DNA from: Pseudomonas sp. B21-028 | GTDB lineage: Bacteria > Pseudomonadota > Gammaproteobacteria > Pseudomonadales > Pseudomonadaceae | Length of the DNA stretch: 64,000 nucleotides | NCBI RefSeq assembly: GCF_024749045.1 | Contig: NZ_CP087184.1 | Span: 2,666,001 to 2,730,000 of the forward strand | Reading direction: 5' to 3' | In this document: in pieces, positions 8,302 through 18,840 of the stretch | How positions within the stretch are numbered: position 1 is the first letter of the stretch | How the letters are laid out: every line of letters starts with the position of its first letter | The notes under the pieces: model-generated | What the model was told of the DNA's origin: nothing | The model's database searches: none | The model's input: the letters and a program-made list of their open reading frames with translations, nothing else | Program-made: the position numbers and the translations under genes

Positions 8302-11300
8302 TCAGCCAGCCACCGCTTTGGCGTAACGGCTCAAGATATTGGCCAGATCAGCCAGTATCGGGTTCAGGAACACCAGGTGAGCGGGGATGTTTGTGCCCCA
8401 CAGTTCCTGTAGCCGAGCGCACAACAACACTGCCTTGAGCGAGCTGCCACCGGCTTCGAAGAAGTTTGCCTGCTCGTCCAGATCGGTGTGTTCAAGCACC
8501 TCCTGCAAGGCGTCGAAAACCTGCGTTCGGGCGTCCGCCAGAGGCTCGACCTGTGGCCGGTTCATCGGTTTTAGCTGCTGCAATAGCGTTTCGAAGGACG
8601 GCGATGTCTGGCCCAGGACGGTATCGAGCAAGGCGCGGAAATCTTCGCTCAACGCCACGATGCTGTCGTGCTCGAACAGATCGGTGCTGTAGGTGAACGT
8701 CGCGATCAGCCCTTGCTCACGCTCGCTGATGTCCAGCATCAGGTCAAAGAGGGTACTGCGCTTGCCATTGTCTTCCCTGACCGGCTCGATCCTCAAATCG
8801 CCAAACTCGGAGGAGGTAAGAATGCGTTCGCGATGCAGATCGAACATTACCTGGACCAACGGCGCGCTGTGTTGTTGAGCACTGGGCAGTGCTTGCAGCA
8901 GTTGTTCGAACGGTAGGTCCTGATTGGCGTGAGCCGTCAGCAGGTTGTCCCGGACCTGTTTGAGGACATTGTCGAATCCCGGGTTGCCCGCCAGGTCCGT
9001 ACGCAAGGCCAGGGTATTGACGAAGAAACCGATCAAGCCCTCCAGCTCCTGGCGATGGCGATTGGCGATAGGAATGCCGATCCGTATGGCCTGCTGCGCG
9101 CTATGGCCGGCCAGCAGCACGTTGAACACGGCCAGCAGCGTCATGAACAGGGTCGCGCCCTGTTCCCGGCTGTAGGCGTGCAGTGCTTGCGTGATCTCCA
9201 GGCCCAGTTCGAAAGTGTATTCAGCACCCCGATGACTGGGCAGCGCCGGACGCGGCAACATGCAAGGCAGTTGCAAGAGTGTTCGGTCGGTGCCCAGGTG
9301 TTGCAGCCAGAAATCCAGTTGTGGCTTGAGCACGTCGTGATTGAGTTCACGGCGTTGCCATTGGGCGAAGTCCGCGTACTGCAAGGTTTGCCCGGTCAAG
9401 GGCGAAGGCTGTCCTTTGCTCAATGCGGTGTAGAGCTGGGTCAATTCACGGGTGAACACACGCATCGACCAGCCATCGAAGACGATGTGGTGCAAGGTCA
9501 GCCAAAGTACATGCTCCTGGGCAGACAGCCGAACCAGGCCTGCGCGGATCAAAGGCCCCTGCGCCAGATCGAACGGGTGGGCGGCCTGGGCCCGGAGTTC
9601 GGAGTGCAGGTGTTGATGCCGATCACTTTCGCCCAGATGACTCAGGTCAATCAATGGCAGCGTGAAACCCTGCGCTACGCTGATGCGCTGCACCGGTTGA
9701 TTGTTTTCCAGTGTGAAAGTGGTGCGCAGAGCATCATGGCGTTGCAGCAGTAGCGCAAAACTGCGCTCCAGTGCCAACACGTCCAGGTCGCCGTGCAGGC
9801 GCACCGATTCGGGCACGTTGTAAGTGGTACTTCCCGGGTGCAGGCGATCGAACAGCCAGAGCCGTTCCTGGGCGTACGACATCGCCGTTGAAGGCTGGCG
9901 GTGTTGGGCCGTGATGGGCGGCAACGTCGAGGCATCGGCCTTTGGCAGCGCCTGGTCAATGAATTCACCCAACGTCGGATGCTGGAAGAGGGCACGTACC
10001 GGCACTTCCAGCCCCAGGCTGCTGCGCAGTCGCGACACCAGTCGGGTCGCGGTCAGGGAATGGCCGCCCAGTTCGAAAAAGTTATCGTCCAGGCCGACAC
10101 GCTCCACCCCCAGCACTTGCGTCCACAGTGCGGCCAGCAATTGCTCGCGTTCGTTGCGTGGCGCCCGGTAGCTGAGCTGGCGATCGCGAGCGGGGGCCGG
10201 TAATGCCTTGCGGTCCAGCTTGCCGTTAGGGGTCAAGGGAAATGCCGACAGCATCACATAGGCGTTTGGCAGCATGTAGTCCGGCAATTGCGTGCCCAGG
10301 TACTCGCGCAACGCGGTGGCGCCAGGGCATACCTCGCGCGCCACCAAATAAGCGACCAGCTCCGTATCGCCCACTTCGTTCGGGCGGGCGATGACGACGG
10401 CTTCCCGGATCCCGGGATGGCTCAGCAGGAGGGCTTCGATTTCCCCCAGTTCAATCCGGAAGCCGCGAATTTTCACCTGGTCGTCGACACGTCCGAGGAA
10501 CTCGATGTCGCCATGGGGATTGACCCTGCCGATATCGCCGCTGCGATACCAACTGCTACCTTGGGGATCGAGCGGGTTGCTCAAGAAGCGCTCGGCGGTC
10601 AGGTCAGGTCGTCCCAGATAGCCCTGGGTAATGCCTGCGCCACTGAGGTAGATTTCACCTGCCACGCCGGCCGCCACCGGGCGCATCTGCTCGTCGAGTA
10701 CGAACACCTGCATATTGGCGATGGCCTTGCCGATCGGCAGCACACCGTGTTCGTCGCCCCGGGCGCGATAGTAACTGCACCATACGGTGCCTTCGGTCGG
10801 ACCGTACTCGTTGTATAGCTGGGCGTGCTTGCATTGCTCGCGATGATATCGGGCGAGGGCGGCCGGACAGGCTTCGCCGGCGACGATGGCGCAGCGCAGG
10901 CTGCCTAACTGGTCGGCTGCCTGCTCCAGTACCTGGGCGTAGAGCGATGGCAACATCAAAGTGTGGCTGATGCGCTGGGTTGCGATCAAGCGGCCCAAGG
11001 CCAATGCATCCTGTACCTGGTCGTCCTGCGGCAGGCACAGTCGACCGCCACGGCCAAGGGTCCAGAAAAGACCAGCCACCGAACTGTCGAACGCCAATCC
11101 GGACACCAGCAGGAAAGACTCCAGGGGCTCTTCGTAGGCCAGCTGGCGCGCCGATGTCGAATGCACGGCATTGCGATGAGTCACCATGACCCCTTTCGGG
11201 CGCCCCGTGGAGCCCGAGGTGAAAATCAGGTAGGCCAAGGTGTCGGCATCATTGATGGGGTCGGGACGCTGATCGAAGGCGCTGTCGCTACCCGGCAGGT

Positions 11301-12933
11301 CGAGCCACACCATTTCGTAGTTGCCCCTGGGCAAGCGCGTTTTCAGGCGAGTCAGGCTCAGCAGCAGTGGCGCCGCGGTCTGCTCGAGCATGTCGCTCAG
11401 GCGTTCGGCGGGATACGTCGGGTCCAGTGGCAAGTAAGCGCCGCCCGCTTTGAGAATGCCCAGGATGCCGACGAGGGCTTCACTGCAACGCTCGATGAAC
11501 AACCCCACCGGCTGCCCGGCCGTCAAGCCCGCTTGGCGCAGTTGATGTGCCACCTGGTTGGCCTGGCGCTCCAGCGTTTGATAACTCAGGTGAACATCAC
11601 CGTGTGTAACGGCGATGGCGTCAGGTTGTGCGTCGACCTGTTGCTCGAACAGATGGTGCAACAAGGTCGGGGCCGCCATCTGCGTAGCGGTCTGGTTCAA
11701 GGCCGCCAGCCAATCCTGATGAGCACGACTGATACCGTTGGCATCGCTCAACGGTTGCGAACTGGCAGCGCTGGCCTGCACGCACAGGGTCAGGTACTGA
11801 TCGAGCAACAAACGGGCGGCGTCGATGTCCAGCGCCGAGGCGTCGAAGTGCAGGCGAAAATCAAACCCTTGCGCGTGTTCGGTGACGTCCAGCAGCAGTG
11901 CGTGCGGGCATTCTTCGCCTTCCAGTGCCTGTACCGTCCAGGCCGAGGGCGCGGGTTTGCGCAAGCGAAAGCCGAACGGCGTTTCTACCGATTGAGCGGG
12001 CCACGATTCTTGCCAGGTGTTGGCCTCGGTCAACAACGAGGAAAACTCACCGAGCAGGCCGGCCAGCGACTGATTGTCGTCGAAGGTCAGCAGCAGCGGC
12101 AGGCGCTTGACGTAGGGGCCCATCGCCGTTGCCGTGGCGCTGTTGCGGCCTTGATGTTCCCAGCCGAGCAGAACCTGAGGCTGACCCAGATGACGTCTGA
12201 GCAGCACCGCCCAGCACACGCCGAACAGATTCTGCGCCGGGGTATCAAGGCCGGCGAGGGCGCTGCTGAGTCGGTCTTGAAAGTCCGCGTCCAGAGTCTG
12301 TTCGACCTGGGTCATTTGCCGTTCGCCAGAGGTCGTGGCGCGCTGGAACGGATGCAGTACCGTTAGCAGTTCCGGCGCCTGTTGGCGCTGCCAGAAGGCG
12401 CGCCCGGCGTCGCTGTCGCTGCCGCTGGTGTATTCGAACTGCCACTCGGCGAAGTCGGCAAACTGGACGGCGTCTTCCGCCAGCTCACTGCCCAGATAAA
12501 GCGCTTGCCACTCCAACAGCAGGCGTTCCAGTGTGGTGACGTCAGCATTAGCGGCAGGCAGCGCGACCAGCAGGGTGGATGGCAGCAGGGCAATGGCCAG
12601 GACCGGTGGCGTGGCCTGGCTCAAGACGTCACGCAGTGCCGGTTTCAAGTCGCCGACAGAAGACTCGGGCGCAGTGATTTCCTGCCAGTCAATGTCGATG
12701 TGTTCGGCGATCACCTGCACCGGCAATTCCATGCCGGGCGCGGCCACCAGACGGGTGCGCAGAATTTCGTGGCGCTCCAGCACTTGCTCCAGGGCCGAGC
12801 GCAGGCGTGCGCTGTCGATAGCGTCAGGCAAGGCCAGGGTCAGGAACAGGACAGCGCTGCGATCAGTGGCGCGCGACCAGTACAGGTTTTGTTGCAGGGC
12901 GGGGCGAAAACCCTCTAAGGCATTGCTGGACAT
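8302..12933 (-). CDS. NRPS: interface-A(His)-T-C-T
   Basis: 1543 residues. The N-terminal ~410 residues are condensation-like but lack HHxxxDG (the site reads LPAANAD, near residue 128), as in the 'interface' domains that recruit β-hydroxylases. Then come an A domain (FTSGSTGRPKG ~573, NGKLDRK), T (GGHSLT ~955), an intact C domain (HHIVFDGW ~1151) and a last T (FFEAGGSSLK ~1493). The hand-read A pocket DSALIAEVW(K) resembles the histidine code DSELTAEVCK. The final C-T pair has no A domain, so that carrier must be charged in trans or serve another role. ATG 12933 is preferred to a TTG at 12963. It is the last gene of the minus-strand operon, directly after a hydroxylase gene, which together suggest a β-hydroxy-histidine module. 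Confidence 0.9.
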   Translation of the reverse strand: MSSNALEGFRPALQQNLYWSRATDRSAVLFLTLALPDAIDSARLRSALEQVLERHEILRTRLVAAPGMELPVQVIAEHIDIDWQEITAPESSVGDLKPALRDVLSQATPPVLAIALLPSTLLVALPAANADVTTLERLLLEWQALYLGSELAEDAVQFADFAEWQFEYTSGSDSDAGRAFWQRQQAPELLTVLHPFQRATTSGERQMTQVEQTLDADFQDRLSSALAGLDTPAQNLFGVCWAVLLRRHLGQPQVLLGWEHQGRNSATATAMGPYVKRLPLLLTFDDNQSLAGLLGEFSSLLTEANTWQESWPAQSVETPFGFRLRKPAPSAWTVQALEGEECPHALLLDVTEHAQGFDFRLHFDASALDIDAARLLLDQYLTLCVQASAASSQPLSDANGISRAHQDWLAALNQTATQMAAPTLLHHLFEQQVDAQPDAIAVTHGDVHLSYQTLERQANQVAHQLRQAGLTAGQPVGLFIERCSEALVGILGILKAGGAYLPLDPTYPAERLSDMLEQTAAPLLLSLTRLKTRLPRGNYEMVWLDLPGSDSAFDQRPDPINDADTLAYLIFTSGSTGRPKGVMVTHRNAVHSTSARQLAYEEPLESFLLVSGLAFDSSVAGLFWTLGRGGRLCLPQDDQVQDALALGRLIATQRISHTLMLPSLYAQVLEQAADQLGSLRCAIVAGEACPAALARYHREQCKHAQLYNEYGPTEGTVWCSYYRARGDEHGVLPIGKAIANMQVFVLDEQMRPVAAGVAGEIYLSGAGITQGYLGRPDLTAERFLSNPLDPQGSSWYRSGDIGRVNPHGDIEFLGRVDDQVKIRGFRIELGEIEALLLSHPGIREAVVIARPNEVGDTELVAYLVAREVCPGATALREYLGTQLPDYMLPNAYVMLSAFPLTPNGKLDRKALPAPARDRQLSYRAPRNEREQLLAALWTQVLGVERVGLDDNFFELGGHSLTATRLVSRLRSSLGLEVPVRALFQHPTLGEFIDQALPKADASTLPPITAQHRQPSTAMSYAQERLWLFDRLHPGSTTYNVPESVRLHGDLDVLALERSFALLLQRHDALRTTFTLENNQPVQRISVAQGFTLPLIDLSHLGESDRHQHLHSELRAQAAHPFDLAQGPLIRAGLVRLSAQEHVLWLTLHHIVFDGWSMRVFTRELTQLYTALSKGQPSPLTGQTLQYADFAQWQRRELNHDVLKPQLDFWLQHLGTDRTLLQLPCMLPRPALPSHRGAEYTFELGLEITQALHAYSREQGATLFMTLLAVFNVLLAGHSAQQAIRIGIPIANRHRQELEGLIGFFVNTLALRTDLAGNPGFDNVLKQVRDNLLTAHANQDLPFEQLLQALPSAQQHSAPLVQVMFDLHRERILTSSEFGDLRIEPVREDNGKRSTLFDLMLDISEREQGLIATFTYSTDLFEHDSIVALSEDFRALLDTVLGQTSPSFETLLQQLKPMNRPQVEPLADARTQVFDALQEVLEHTDLDEQANFFEAGGSSLKAVLLCARLQELWGTNIPAHLVFLNPILADLANILSRYAKAVAG

Positions 12934-12990
12934 AGGATTGAGGCCTTGAAAAATAAGGGGCAAGTCAGGGACGTCGAACGGGCGAGCGGT

Positions 12991-14046
12991 TCAGGGCTTG
13001 AGCGCCACGTCTGTGCTGTTCAGTGCTTCGGCCATGGAGACCAGGATGCGTCTGGGGCCGTTGTATTCGTTGCGCGCATGCACCGAGAGCATGTTGTCGA
13101 GCAACAACACATCGCCGCGTTGCCAACTGAACTCGATCATGTTTTGCAGGTACACGGCGCGCAGATGCTCCAGCACCTCGGGCTCGATCGGGCTGCCGTC
13201 GCCATAAAAAGTGTTCTGCGGAAGATCGTCGGCATCGGCGAAGTCAGCCTGCAGTGCGTTACCGACGCTGGCCGGCAGCGTGCTGACGTGGAAAAACGTG
13301 GCATGGTTGAACCAGAGGATTTCGTCGGTGCGCGGATGACGGACCAACGCCGGGCCGACCTGGCGCGTGCGCAGGCGATTGTTGTCTTTCCATTGCGTCT
13401 GGATGCCGACACTGGCGCAGTAGGCCTCGACCTGCGCCCGGTCCTCGGTCTGAAACACGGTTTGCCAGGGCAGGCCAAAGCCGTCTCCGTAGTTGCGCAC
13501 GTACATGATGCCCAGGCGGGCGAAGCGTTCGCGTACCTGCGGATCGATGCCACGGGTAATGGCGCGGGTATCGCCGATCGGCGTTTCACCACGCCATTGC
13601 GGGGCGACGTCGCACCACAGGAAAATCTTCAACGGGAACACCGGTGAGTAAGAGTGTTCATTGTGCGGGAAAATGCGCTGGTCTTGCGGGTAGTCGGTGG
13701 AGGTGTAGATGTTCAGGCGTGGATCGACCTGCGTCCTCGGCGAGGCCCTGAATTTGTACTCCAGCGCACCGCCCGACAACGAGCTGATGCATTGGTCGAA
13801 GGCCGTGGCATTGTCGACCTGGAAATTACGAAACAGCAATGCGCCGTGTTCCAGGAGTTTGCGCTCGATCAGTTCCCGTTGCCGCTGCGCCCAGGCGATC
13901 AGGTTGACACCGGGGCTGGCGGGTTCGCACAGCAATGTGTAGTTCTGACCGTCATTGAGCGGCTTGAATGTGACCAGTGCGTCTTCATCCAGGCGAATCG
14001 GCTTGCGGCGCATGCCGCCCAAGGTAGGTGTCGCGGGACCATTCAT
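12991..14046 (-). CDS. SyrP-like Fe(II)/2-oxoglutarate β-hydroxylase (likely His-directed)
   Basis: 351 residues of the TauD/SyrP fold. The iron triad is visible as HNE (in PHNEHSY, about residue 130) and a distal His in LSVHARNEYNGPRR, whose Arg should hold 2-oxoglutarate. Such enzymes hydroxylate the β-carbon of an amino acid while it is tethered to an NRPS carrier. It is placed between a C-A-T-C NRPS and the interface-A(His)-T-C-T NRPS. By the known logic of interface-associated hydroxylases I infer it acts on His in that module. A good ribosome site (GGAGG) precedes ATG 14046; only 3 bases separate it from the upstream NRPS stop. Confidence 0.85.
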   Translation of the reverse strand: MNGPATPTLGGMRRKPIRLDEDALVTFKPLNDGQNYTLLCEPASPGVNLIAWAQRQRELIERKLLEHGALLFRNFQVDNATAFDQCISSLSGGALEYKFRASPRTQVDPRLNIYTSTDYPQDQRIFPHNEHSYSPVFPLKIFLWCDVAPQWRGETPIGDTRAITRGIDPQVRERFARLGIMYVRNYGDGFGLPWQTVFQTEDRAQVEAYCASVGIQTQWKDNNRLRTRQVGPALVRHPRTDEILWFNHATFFHVSTLPASVGNALQADFADADDLPQNTFYGDGSPIEPEVLEHLRAVYLQNMIEFSWQRGDVLLLDNMLSVHARNEYNGPRRILVSMAEALNSTDVALKP

Positions 14047-14049
14047 GTC

Positions 14050-17000
14050 TTATCCCTCCATAGAGTCAGTGGTAAATCGAGTACGCCGACGTGCGCTGCC
14101 CAACCGTGCCAGGCTCTGCTCGTTGCGTGCGCTCAGATGCTTCATGCGTTGTTCATGTGTTTGCCGTTTCAGGTCCTGGGCGAGGTCGTCGATCAGTCGC
14201 TCCGGGTCCGTGACGACGTGCTCCAGCAGCGTGCTGAAGGCATTGGCGAAAGCCTCGGCCGTTGTCGCGTCGAACAAGTCGGTGCTGTATTTGAGGGTGC
14301 AGGCCAGGGCGCCCCGGTCTTCTTCCACGGTGAGGTGCAGGTCCAGTTGTGACTGGCCGTGCTCGATGCGCTCGGGCAGAACTTCCAGCCCCGGCATTTG
14401 CAGCACGCTTGCCGGTTGGTTCTGCAGCACCAGCTTGACCTGGAACAACGGGTTGTAAGCGAGGCTGCGCGGCGGGTTGAGCGCTTCAACCAGCTTGTTG
14501 AAAGGCAACTCCTGATGTTTGAAGGCGTCCAGTACCTGGGGGCGCAGGCGCTGGATCAGCCCGCTGAACGTCGGGTTGCCGGTCAGATCGCCACGCAGGG
14601 CCAACTGATTGATGAAAAAGCCGATAAGCCCTTCGGTTTCCGCGCGGTTGCGGTTGGCTACGTCGGTGCCGATCACCGGATACTGGCGACCGCTTTGGGC
14701 ATACAGGCACACCTGCAAAGCCCCCAGCAAGCCGATGAACAAGGTCGCCCCGTTGGTCAGGCAAAGCTGTTTCAGGGCTTGGGTGGTGGGCTCGCCAATC
14801 TGGAACGACCAGCGTGCACCTTGTCCGCTCATGGCCGCCGGGCGCGGCCTGTCACTGAGCAGGTCCAGCGGCGGCTGAGGTTCGCCAAGCGCCTGCTTCC
14901 AGTAGCCAAGCTGACGCTCAAGCATCGGCTCATCCAGGTATCGCTGTTGCCAGGCTGCATAGTCGCAGTACTGGATGGGCAATGGCGCCAGCGTTGGAGT
15001 TTCACCACTCAGGGCGGTGCGATAGAGGTGAGTCAATTCGCTCACCAGCAGGCCCATGGACCAACCGTCGGAAACGATATGGTGCAGCACCAGCAACAGC
15101 AGGTGCTCATTGTCCCGCAGCTTGATCACATGCAAACGCAGCAACGGAGCCTGGCGCAGATCGATAGGGCGTGTCGCCAGGTCGATTAACAACCGTCGTG
15201 CCGCGTTTTCGGATGCTTCGACAGGCAGGGCACTGAGGTCATGCAATGGCATCGGCAGATCGATATCTGCCTGCACTTGAACGAAGAGTTCCGCGTCCCG
15301 TTCGTGGAAGCTGCTGCGCAATGCTTCATGGCGCTGCACCAACCCCCGGAATGCCTGATGCAACGCGTCGATCTCCAGGTGACCGCGCAAGCGCGCCGCG
15401 CTGGGAATGTGGTACGCCGCGCTCTCGGGTTGCATGGCCTGCACCAGCCACATTCCCTGTTGTGCATGGGACAGCAACTGCCGGCCATGAGACGGGACAG
15501 GGGCGGGCCCTATTGGTTGCTCGCTGCTGGCCTCGGCCCTGGACAGCGCAAGCGCCAGTTGCGCGATGGTCGGTGCTTCGAAAAGCGCCCGCAGGGGCAG
15601 TTCGATGTTCAGCGTCAGGCGAATTCGCGTGACCAGTTGAGCGGCCAGCAACGAGTGCCCACCCAGGGCGAAAAAGTTGTCGTGCAGGTCTATGGATTCC
15701 AGCCCGAGTACTTCTTGCCAGAGCATCAGCAACTGCTTCTCCTGCGGGGTATCGGGCCCTCGCACCTGTGTGGCTTGCAGCGAATAATCGGGGGCCGGCA
15801 GCGCCGCTCTGTTGAGCTTGCCACCCGGGGTCAACGGTATGTGCTCAAGGGAGACGAAGGCGGACGGCACCATGTAGTCAGGCAAGTGTTCGGCAATGTG
15901 TTCGCGCAAGGCGGTGGGTGCCAAGGGTTCTGCCTGGTAAACCACATAGGCGACCAGGCGACGATCGCCAGGCCGGTCCTCACGCACGATCACCAAGGCC
16001 TGGCGTACCTCTGGATGACTCTGCAAGCGTGATTCGATCTCGCCCAATTCAATACGAAAGCCCCGCAGCTTGACCTGTTGGTCGATCCGGCCGAGGTATT
16101 CGTAGGTGCCGTTGGGCAAGCGCCGCACCCGATCACCGGTGCGGTACAGGCGGCTGCCCGGCGGGCCGAACGGGTCGGGGCAGAAGCGTTCGGCAGTCAG
16201 CCCCGGAACGTCGTGATAACCGCGGGACAACAATGAGCCGCCAATGCACAGCTCCCCGGGCACACCGGCAGGCGCGAGGTTGTCATCGCGGTCGAGCAGG
16301 TAATAGGCGCGGCCGTGCAAGGGGGCGCCGATCGGCATTTGCAGTGGCAAGTGTTCACTGGCCAGCAGTTCGGTGCAGTCCTGAATACTCGACACCACGG
16401 TGATCTCCGTGGGGCCGTAGATGTTCAGCAGCCGGACATGACTCAGCCCGGCCTTGCGCCAGGCGTTGAGCCCTTCGGGAGGCATGGCTTCGCCACCGAC
16501 GCTGACCAGACGCAGGGTACCGTAGGCGGTGGCCGGATCCAGGGCGAAATCCTGGGCCAGTTGGTACCAATAGGCGGTGGTCAGGCAGGCTGCCACGGTG
16601 ATGCCATGGCGATACAGTCGGGCGAGGAATTCGCGGCTGTCCCATAACTCGGGGCCGCGCACGACCAGGCTGGCGCCGCATACCAGTGGAGGAAACAGCT
16701 GATCGACGAAACCATCGAAGTTGAACGTGGAGAACTGCAACACCCGATCTTCGGCGCTGACACCGTAATAGGTGCGAGCGACTTCGGTATAACCGGCCAG
16801 GGAACGGTGAGTGACCGCGACGCCCTTGGGCTTGCCCGTGGAGCCGGAGGTGTAGATGACATAGGCCAGTTGTTCGCGATGCACGGTCCGGCCCGCCATG
16901 ACGGGTTGAAGTCCAGGCATTGGCGGGAGTGCGCGGACGTCCAGGCACGGCCGTTGATAAGGCTTGACCGCCGGCGCTGTGGACGCGTCGACCAACACCA

Positions 17001-18840
17001 GGCGAATGTCGGCATCGTCGATCATGTGAGCCAGGCGTTCGGCTGGAAATTGTGGGTCCAGCGGCACAAAGGCAAGCCCTGCTTTCAATGTGCCGAACAC
17101 TGCCGCGATGATGTCCAGCCCCCGGGGCAGGCACAGCCCGATGCGCGCTTCCGGTGGCAGGTCGAGCGCCAGCAGATGTTGGGCAATATGGTCAGCCCGA
17201 CGTTGCAGTTCGGCGTAGGTCCAAGTCTGGTCATCGTGGATCAGCGCCAGGCTGTCCGGGGTTTTCGACGCTTGCGCCGCCAGTCGCAGATGGACCATTT
17301 CGGGCAGTGGCGAAAGCGGCAATGAAGCCTGGCACTGAGCCAACAGACGCTGCTCGGCTTCGGCATCGCGTATCGGCAGATGACCGATCATGCCGTCGGG
17401 AGCCTGTACCAAGCCCTGCAAAAGGGCGCTGTAAGCCCGACCATGGTTGACGATGCTGTCATGTTCGAATAGATCGCCATTGTAGGTGAAGCACACCTCA
17501 AGCCGGTCGCTGCGCTCCGACACGTTGAGCACCAGGTCCAGTTGCGCGGTCATCTGCTGGCGTTCGATTTCCTCGATCTCAAGTCCTGGCAGTTGCAGGC
17601 GACGCGGCGCGTGATCGTCGAGCAGGTTGAACATCACCTGAAACAAGGGGGGGTGGGAAAGATGGCGTTCAGGTTCGAGTGCCTGGACCAGTCGCTCGAA
17701 GGGCAGCTGCTGATGTTCCAGGGCACTGCGTCGCACGTTGTTGACGTCGTCCATCACCTCATTGAAGGTGCGTCGGCCGTTGAGTTCGCAGCGCATGACC
17801 AGGGTGTTGATGAAGCAGCCGATCAACCCTTCGGTTTCCACACGTGTGCGGTTGGCCACTGGCACGCCGACACGCAGGTCGGTCTGGCCGCTTAGGCGAT
17901 ACAGCAGAACGTTGAAGGCGCTCAACAAAACCGTGAACAATGTGGTGCCGCGCGCTTTCGCAAGCTCTCGCAAACCTTCGGTCAATGTCGGGTCGACGCT
18001 GAGATAATGGCGGGCGCCACGACCGCTTGAATGTTTCTGGCGAGGACGGTCGGTCGGCAGTTCCAGCAGGGGTTGTTCCCCCGCCAGATGTTCGCGCCAA
18101 TAGTTCAGTTCCGAAGCCAGTGCGCTGTCACTCAGGCAGGTCTGTTGCCACAACGCATAGTCGGCATATTGGACCGGCAACGCGGGCAGTTGCGCCTCAA
18201 TGCCTTCCAGGGCGGCGCTGTAGAACGCGCTCAGTTCCTTGACCAGGATCCCCAGGGACCAGCCGTCAGCGACGATATGTTGTGCGGTCAGGATCAGCAC
18301 ATGCTCGTCGTCGCCGAGTTTTACCAGCAGGCAGCGCAGTGGCGCCTGTTGCAGGTCGAAGGTGCGGTTGGTTTCGCTATCGATCAGGTGTTGCAGGCGT
18401 GATTCGCGATCGCTGTCGGGTTCATCTGAAAGATCGATCAGCGGCAGCGCCAATGGCAACTGCTCGTGAATGATCTGATGCGCCTTGCCCTCGGCTTCGT
18501 GAAACGTGCTGCGCAAAATCCCATGCCGTGCCACCAGTTGATCGAAGCCGTGTTGCAAGGCGCCGAAGTTGAGTGCACCACGCAAGCGCAATGCGGCTGG
18601 CATGTTGTAGGCGCTGCTGTCGGGGTCGAGACGGTGGAGAAACCACAGGCGCTGCTGGGCCCAGGACAGCGGGCGCGGCCCCTCGTCAGGAGACGGGACA
18701 ATCGGCAAGCGATTGAGTTGTATGCCTTGTGCCGCCAGTGCCGCGGCAAACGCTTCGCGTTTGTGGGGCGTGAGCCTGGCGATGCGTTCTGCCAGTTGAT
18801 TCGGGTTGATTTCCATAGCGTGATTGCGTCCTGGGGTCAT
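14050..18840 (-). CDS. NRPS: C-A-T-C
   Basis: 1596 residues: condensation domain (QHIVADGWS near 190; QHI in place of HHI), adenylation (YTSGSTGKPKG ~665, YGPTEIT, GGKLNRA), thiolation (FFALGGHSLL ~1058) and a second condensation domain (HHIVSDGWSM ~1256) that ends the protein. The A pocket (D-G-...-D near the FDGFVDQ segment) matched no code I can name, so the amino acid is left open. The terminal C has no following A in cis and should act with the interface-A(His)-T protein encoded two genes downstream. ATG 18840 overlaps the preceding stop (ATGA). A second in-frame ATG at 18816 with AGGA upstream is an equally possible start. Confidence 0.9.
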   Translation of the reverse strand: MTPGRNHAMEINPNQLAERIARLTPHKREAFAAALAAQGIQLNRLPIVPSPDEGPRPLSWAQQRLWFLHRLDPDSSAYNMPAALRLRGALNFGALQHGFDQLVARHGILRSTFHEAEGKAHQIIHEQLPLALPLIDLSDEPDSDRESRLQHLIDSETNRTFDLQQAPLRCLLVKLGDDEHVLILTAQHIVADGWSLGILVKELSAFYSAALEGIEAQLPALPVQYADYALWQQTCLSDSALASELNYWREHLAGEQPLLELPTDRPRQKHSSGRGARHYLSVDPTLTEGLRELAKARGTTLFTVLLSAFNVLLYRLSGQTDLRVGVPVANRTRVETEGLIGCFINTLVMRCELNGRRTFNEVMDDVNNVRRSALEHQQLPFERLVQALEPERHLSHPPLFQVMFNLLDDHAPRRLQLPGLEIEEIERQQMTAQLDLVLNVSERSDRLEVCFTYNGDLFEHDSIVNHGRAYSALLQGLVQAPDGMIGHLPIRDAEAEQRLLAQCQASLPLSPLPEMVHLRLAAQASKTPDSLALIHDDQTWTYAELQRRADHIAQHLLALDLPPEARIGLCLPRGLDIIAAVFGTLKAGLAFVPLDPQFPAERLAHMIDDADIRLVLVDASTAPAVKPYQRPCLDVRALPPMPGLQPVMAGRTVHREQLAYVIYTSGSTGKPKGVAVTHRSLAGYTEVARTYYGVSAEDRVLQFSTFNFDGFVDQLFPPLVCGASLVVRGPELWDSREFLARLYRHGITVAACLTTAYWYQLAQDFALDPATAYGTLRLVSVGGEAMPPEGLNAWRKAGLSHVRLLNIYGPTEITVVSSIQDCTELLASEHLPLQMPIGAPLHGRAYYLLDRDDNLAPAGVPGELCIGGSLLSRGYHDVPGLTAERFCPDPFGPPGSRLYRTGDRVRRLPNGTYEYLGRIDQQVKLRGFRIELGEIESRLQSHPEVRQALVIVREDRPGDRRLVAYVVYQAEPLAPTALREHIAEHLPDYMVPSAFVSLEHIPLTPGGKLNRAALPAPDYSLQATQVRGPDTPQEKQLLMLWQEVLGLESIDLHDNFFALGGHSLLAAQLVTRIRLTLNIELPLRALFEAPTIAQLALALSRAEASSEQPIGPAPVPSHGRQLLSHAQQGMWLVQAMQPESAAYHIPSAARLRGHLEIDALHQAFRGLVQRHEALRSSFHERDAELFVQVQADIDLPMPLHDLSALPVEASENAARRLLIDLATRPIDLRQAPLLRLHVIKLRDNEHLLLLVLHHIVSDGWSMGLLVSELTHLYRTALSGETPTLAPLPIQYCDYAAWQQRYLDEPMLERQLGYWKQALGEPQPPLDLLSDRPRPAAMSGQGARWSFQIGEPTTQALKQLCLTNGATLFIGLLGALQVCLYAQSGRQYPVIGTDVANRNRAETEGLIGFFINQLALRGDLTGNPTFSGLIQRLRPQVLDAFKHQELPFNKLVEALNPPRSLAYNPLFQVKLVLQNQPASVLQMPGLEVLPERIEHGQSQLDLHLTVEEDRGALACTLKYSTDLFDATTAEAFANAFSTLLEHVVTDPERLIDDLAQDLKRQTHEQRMKHLSARNEQSLARLGSARRRTRFTTDSMEG

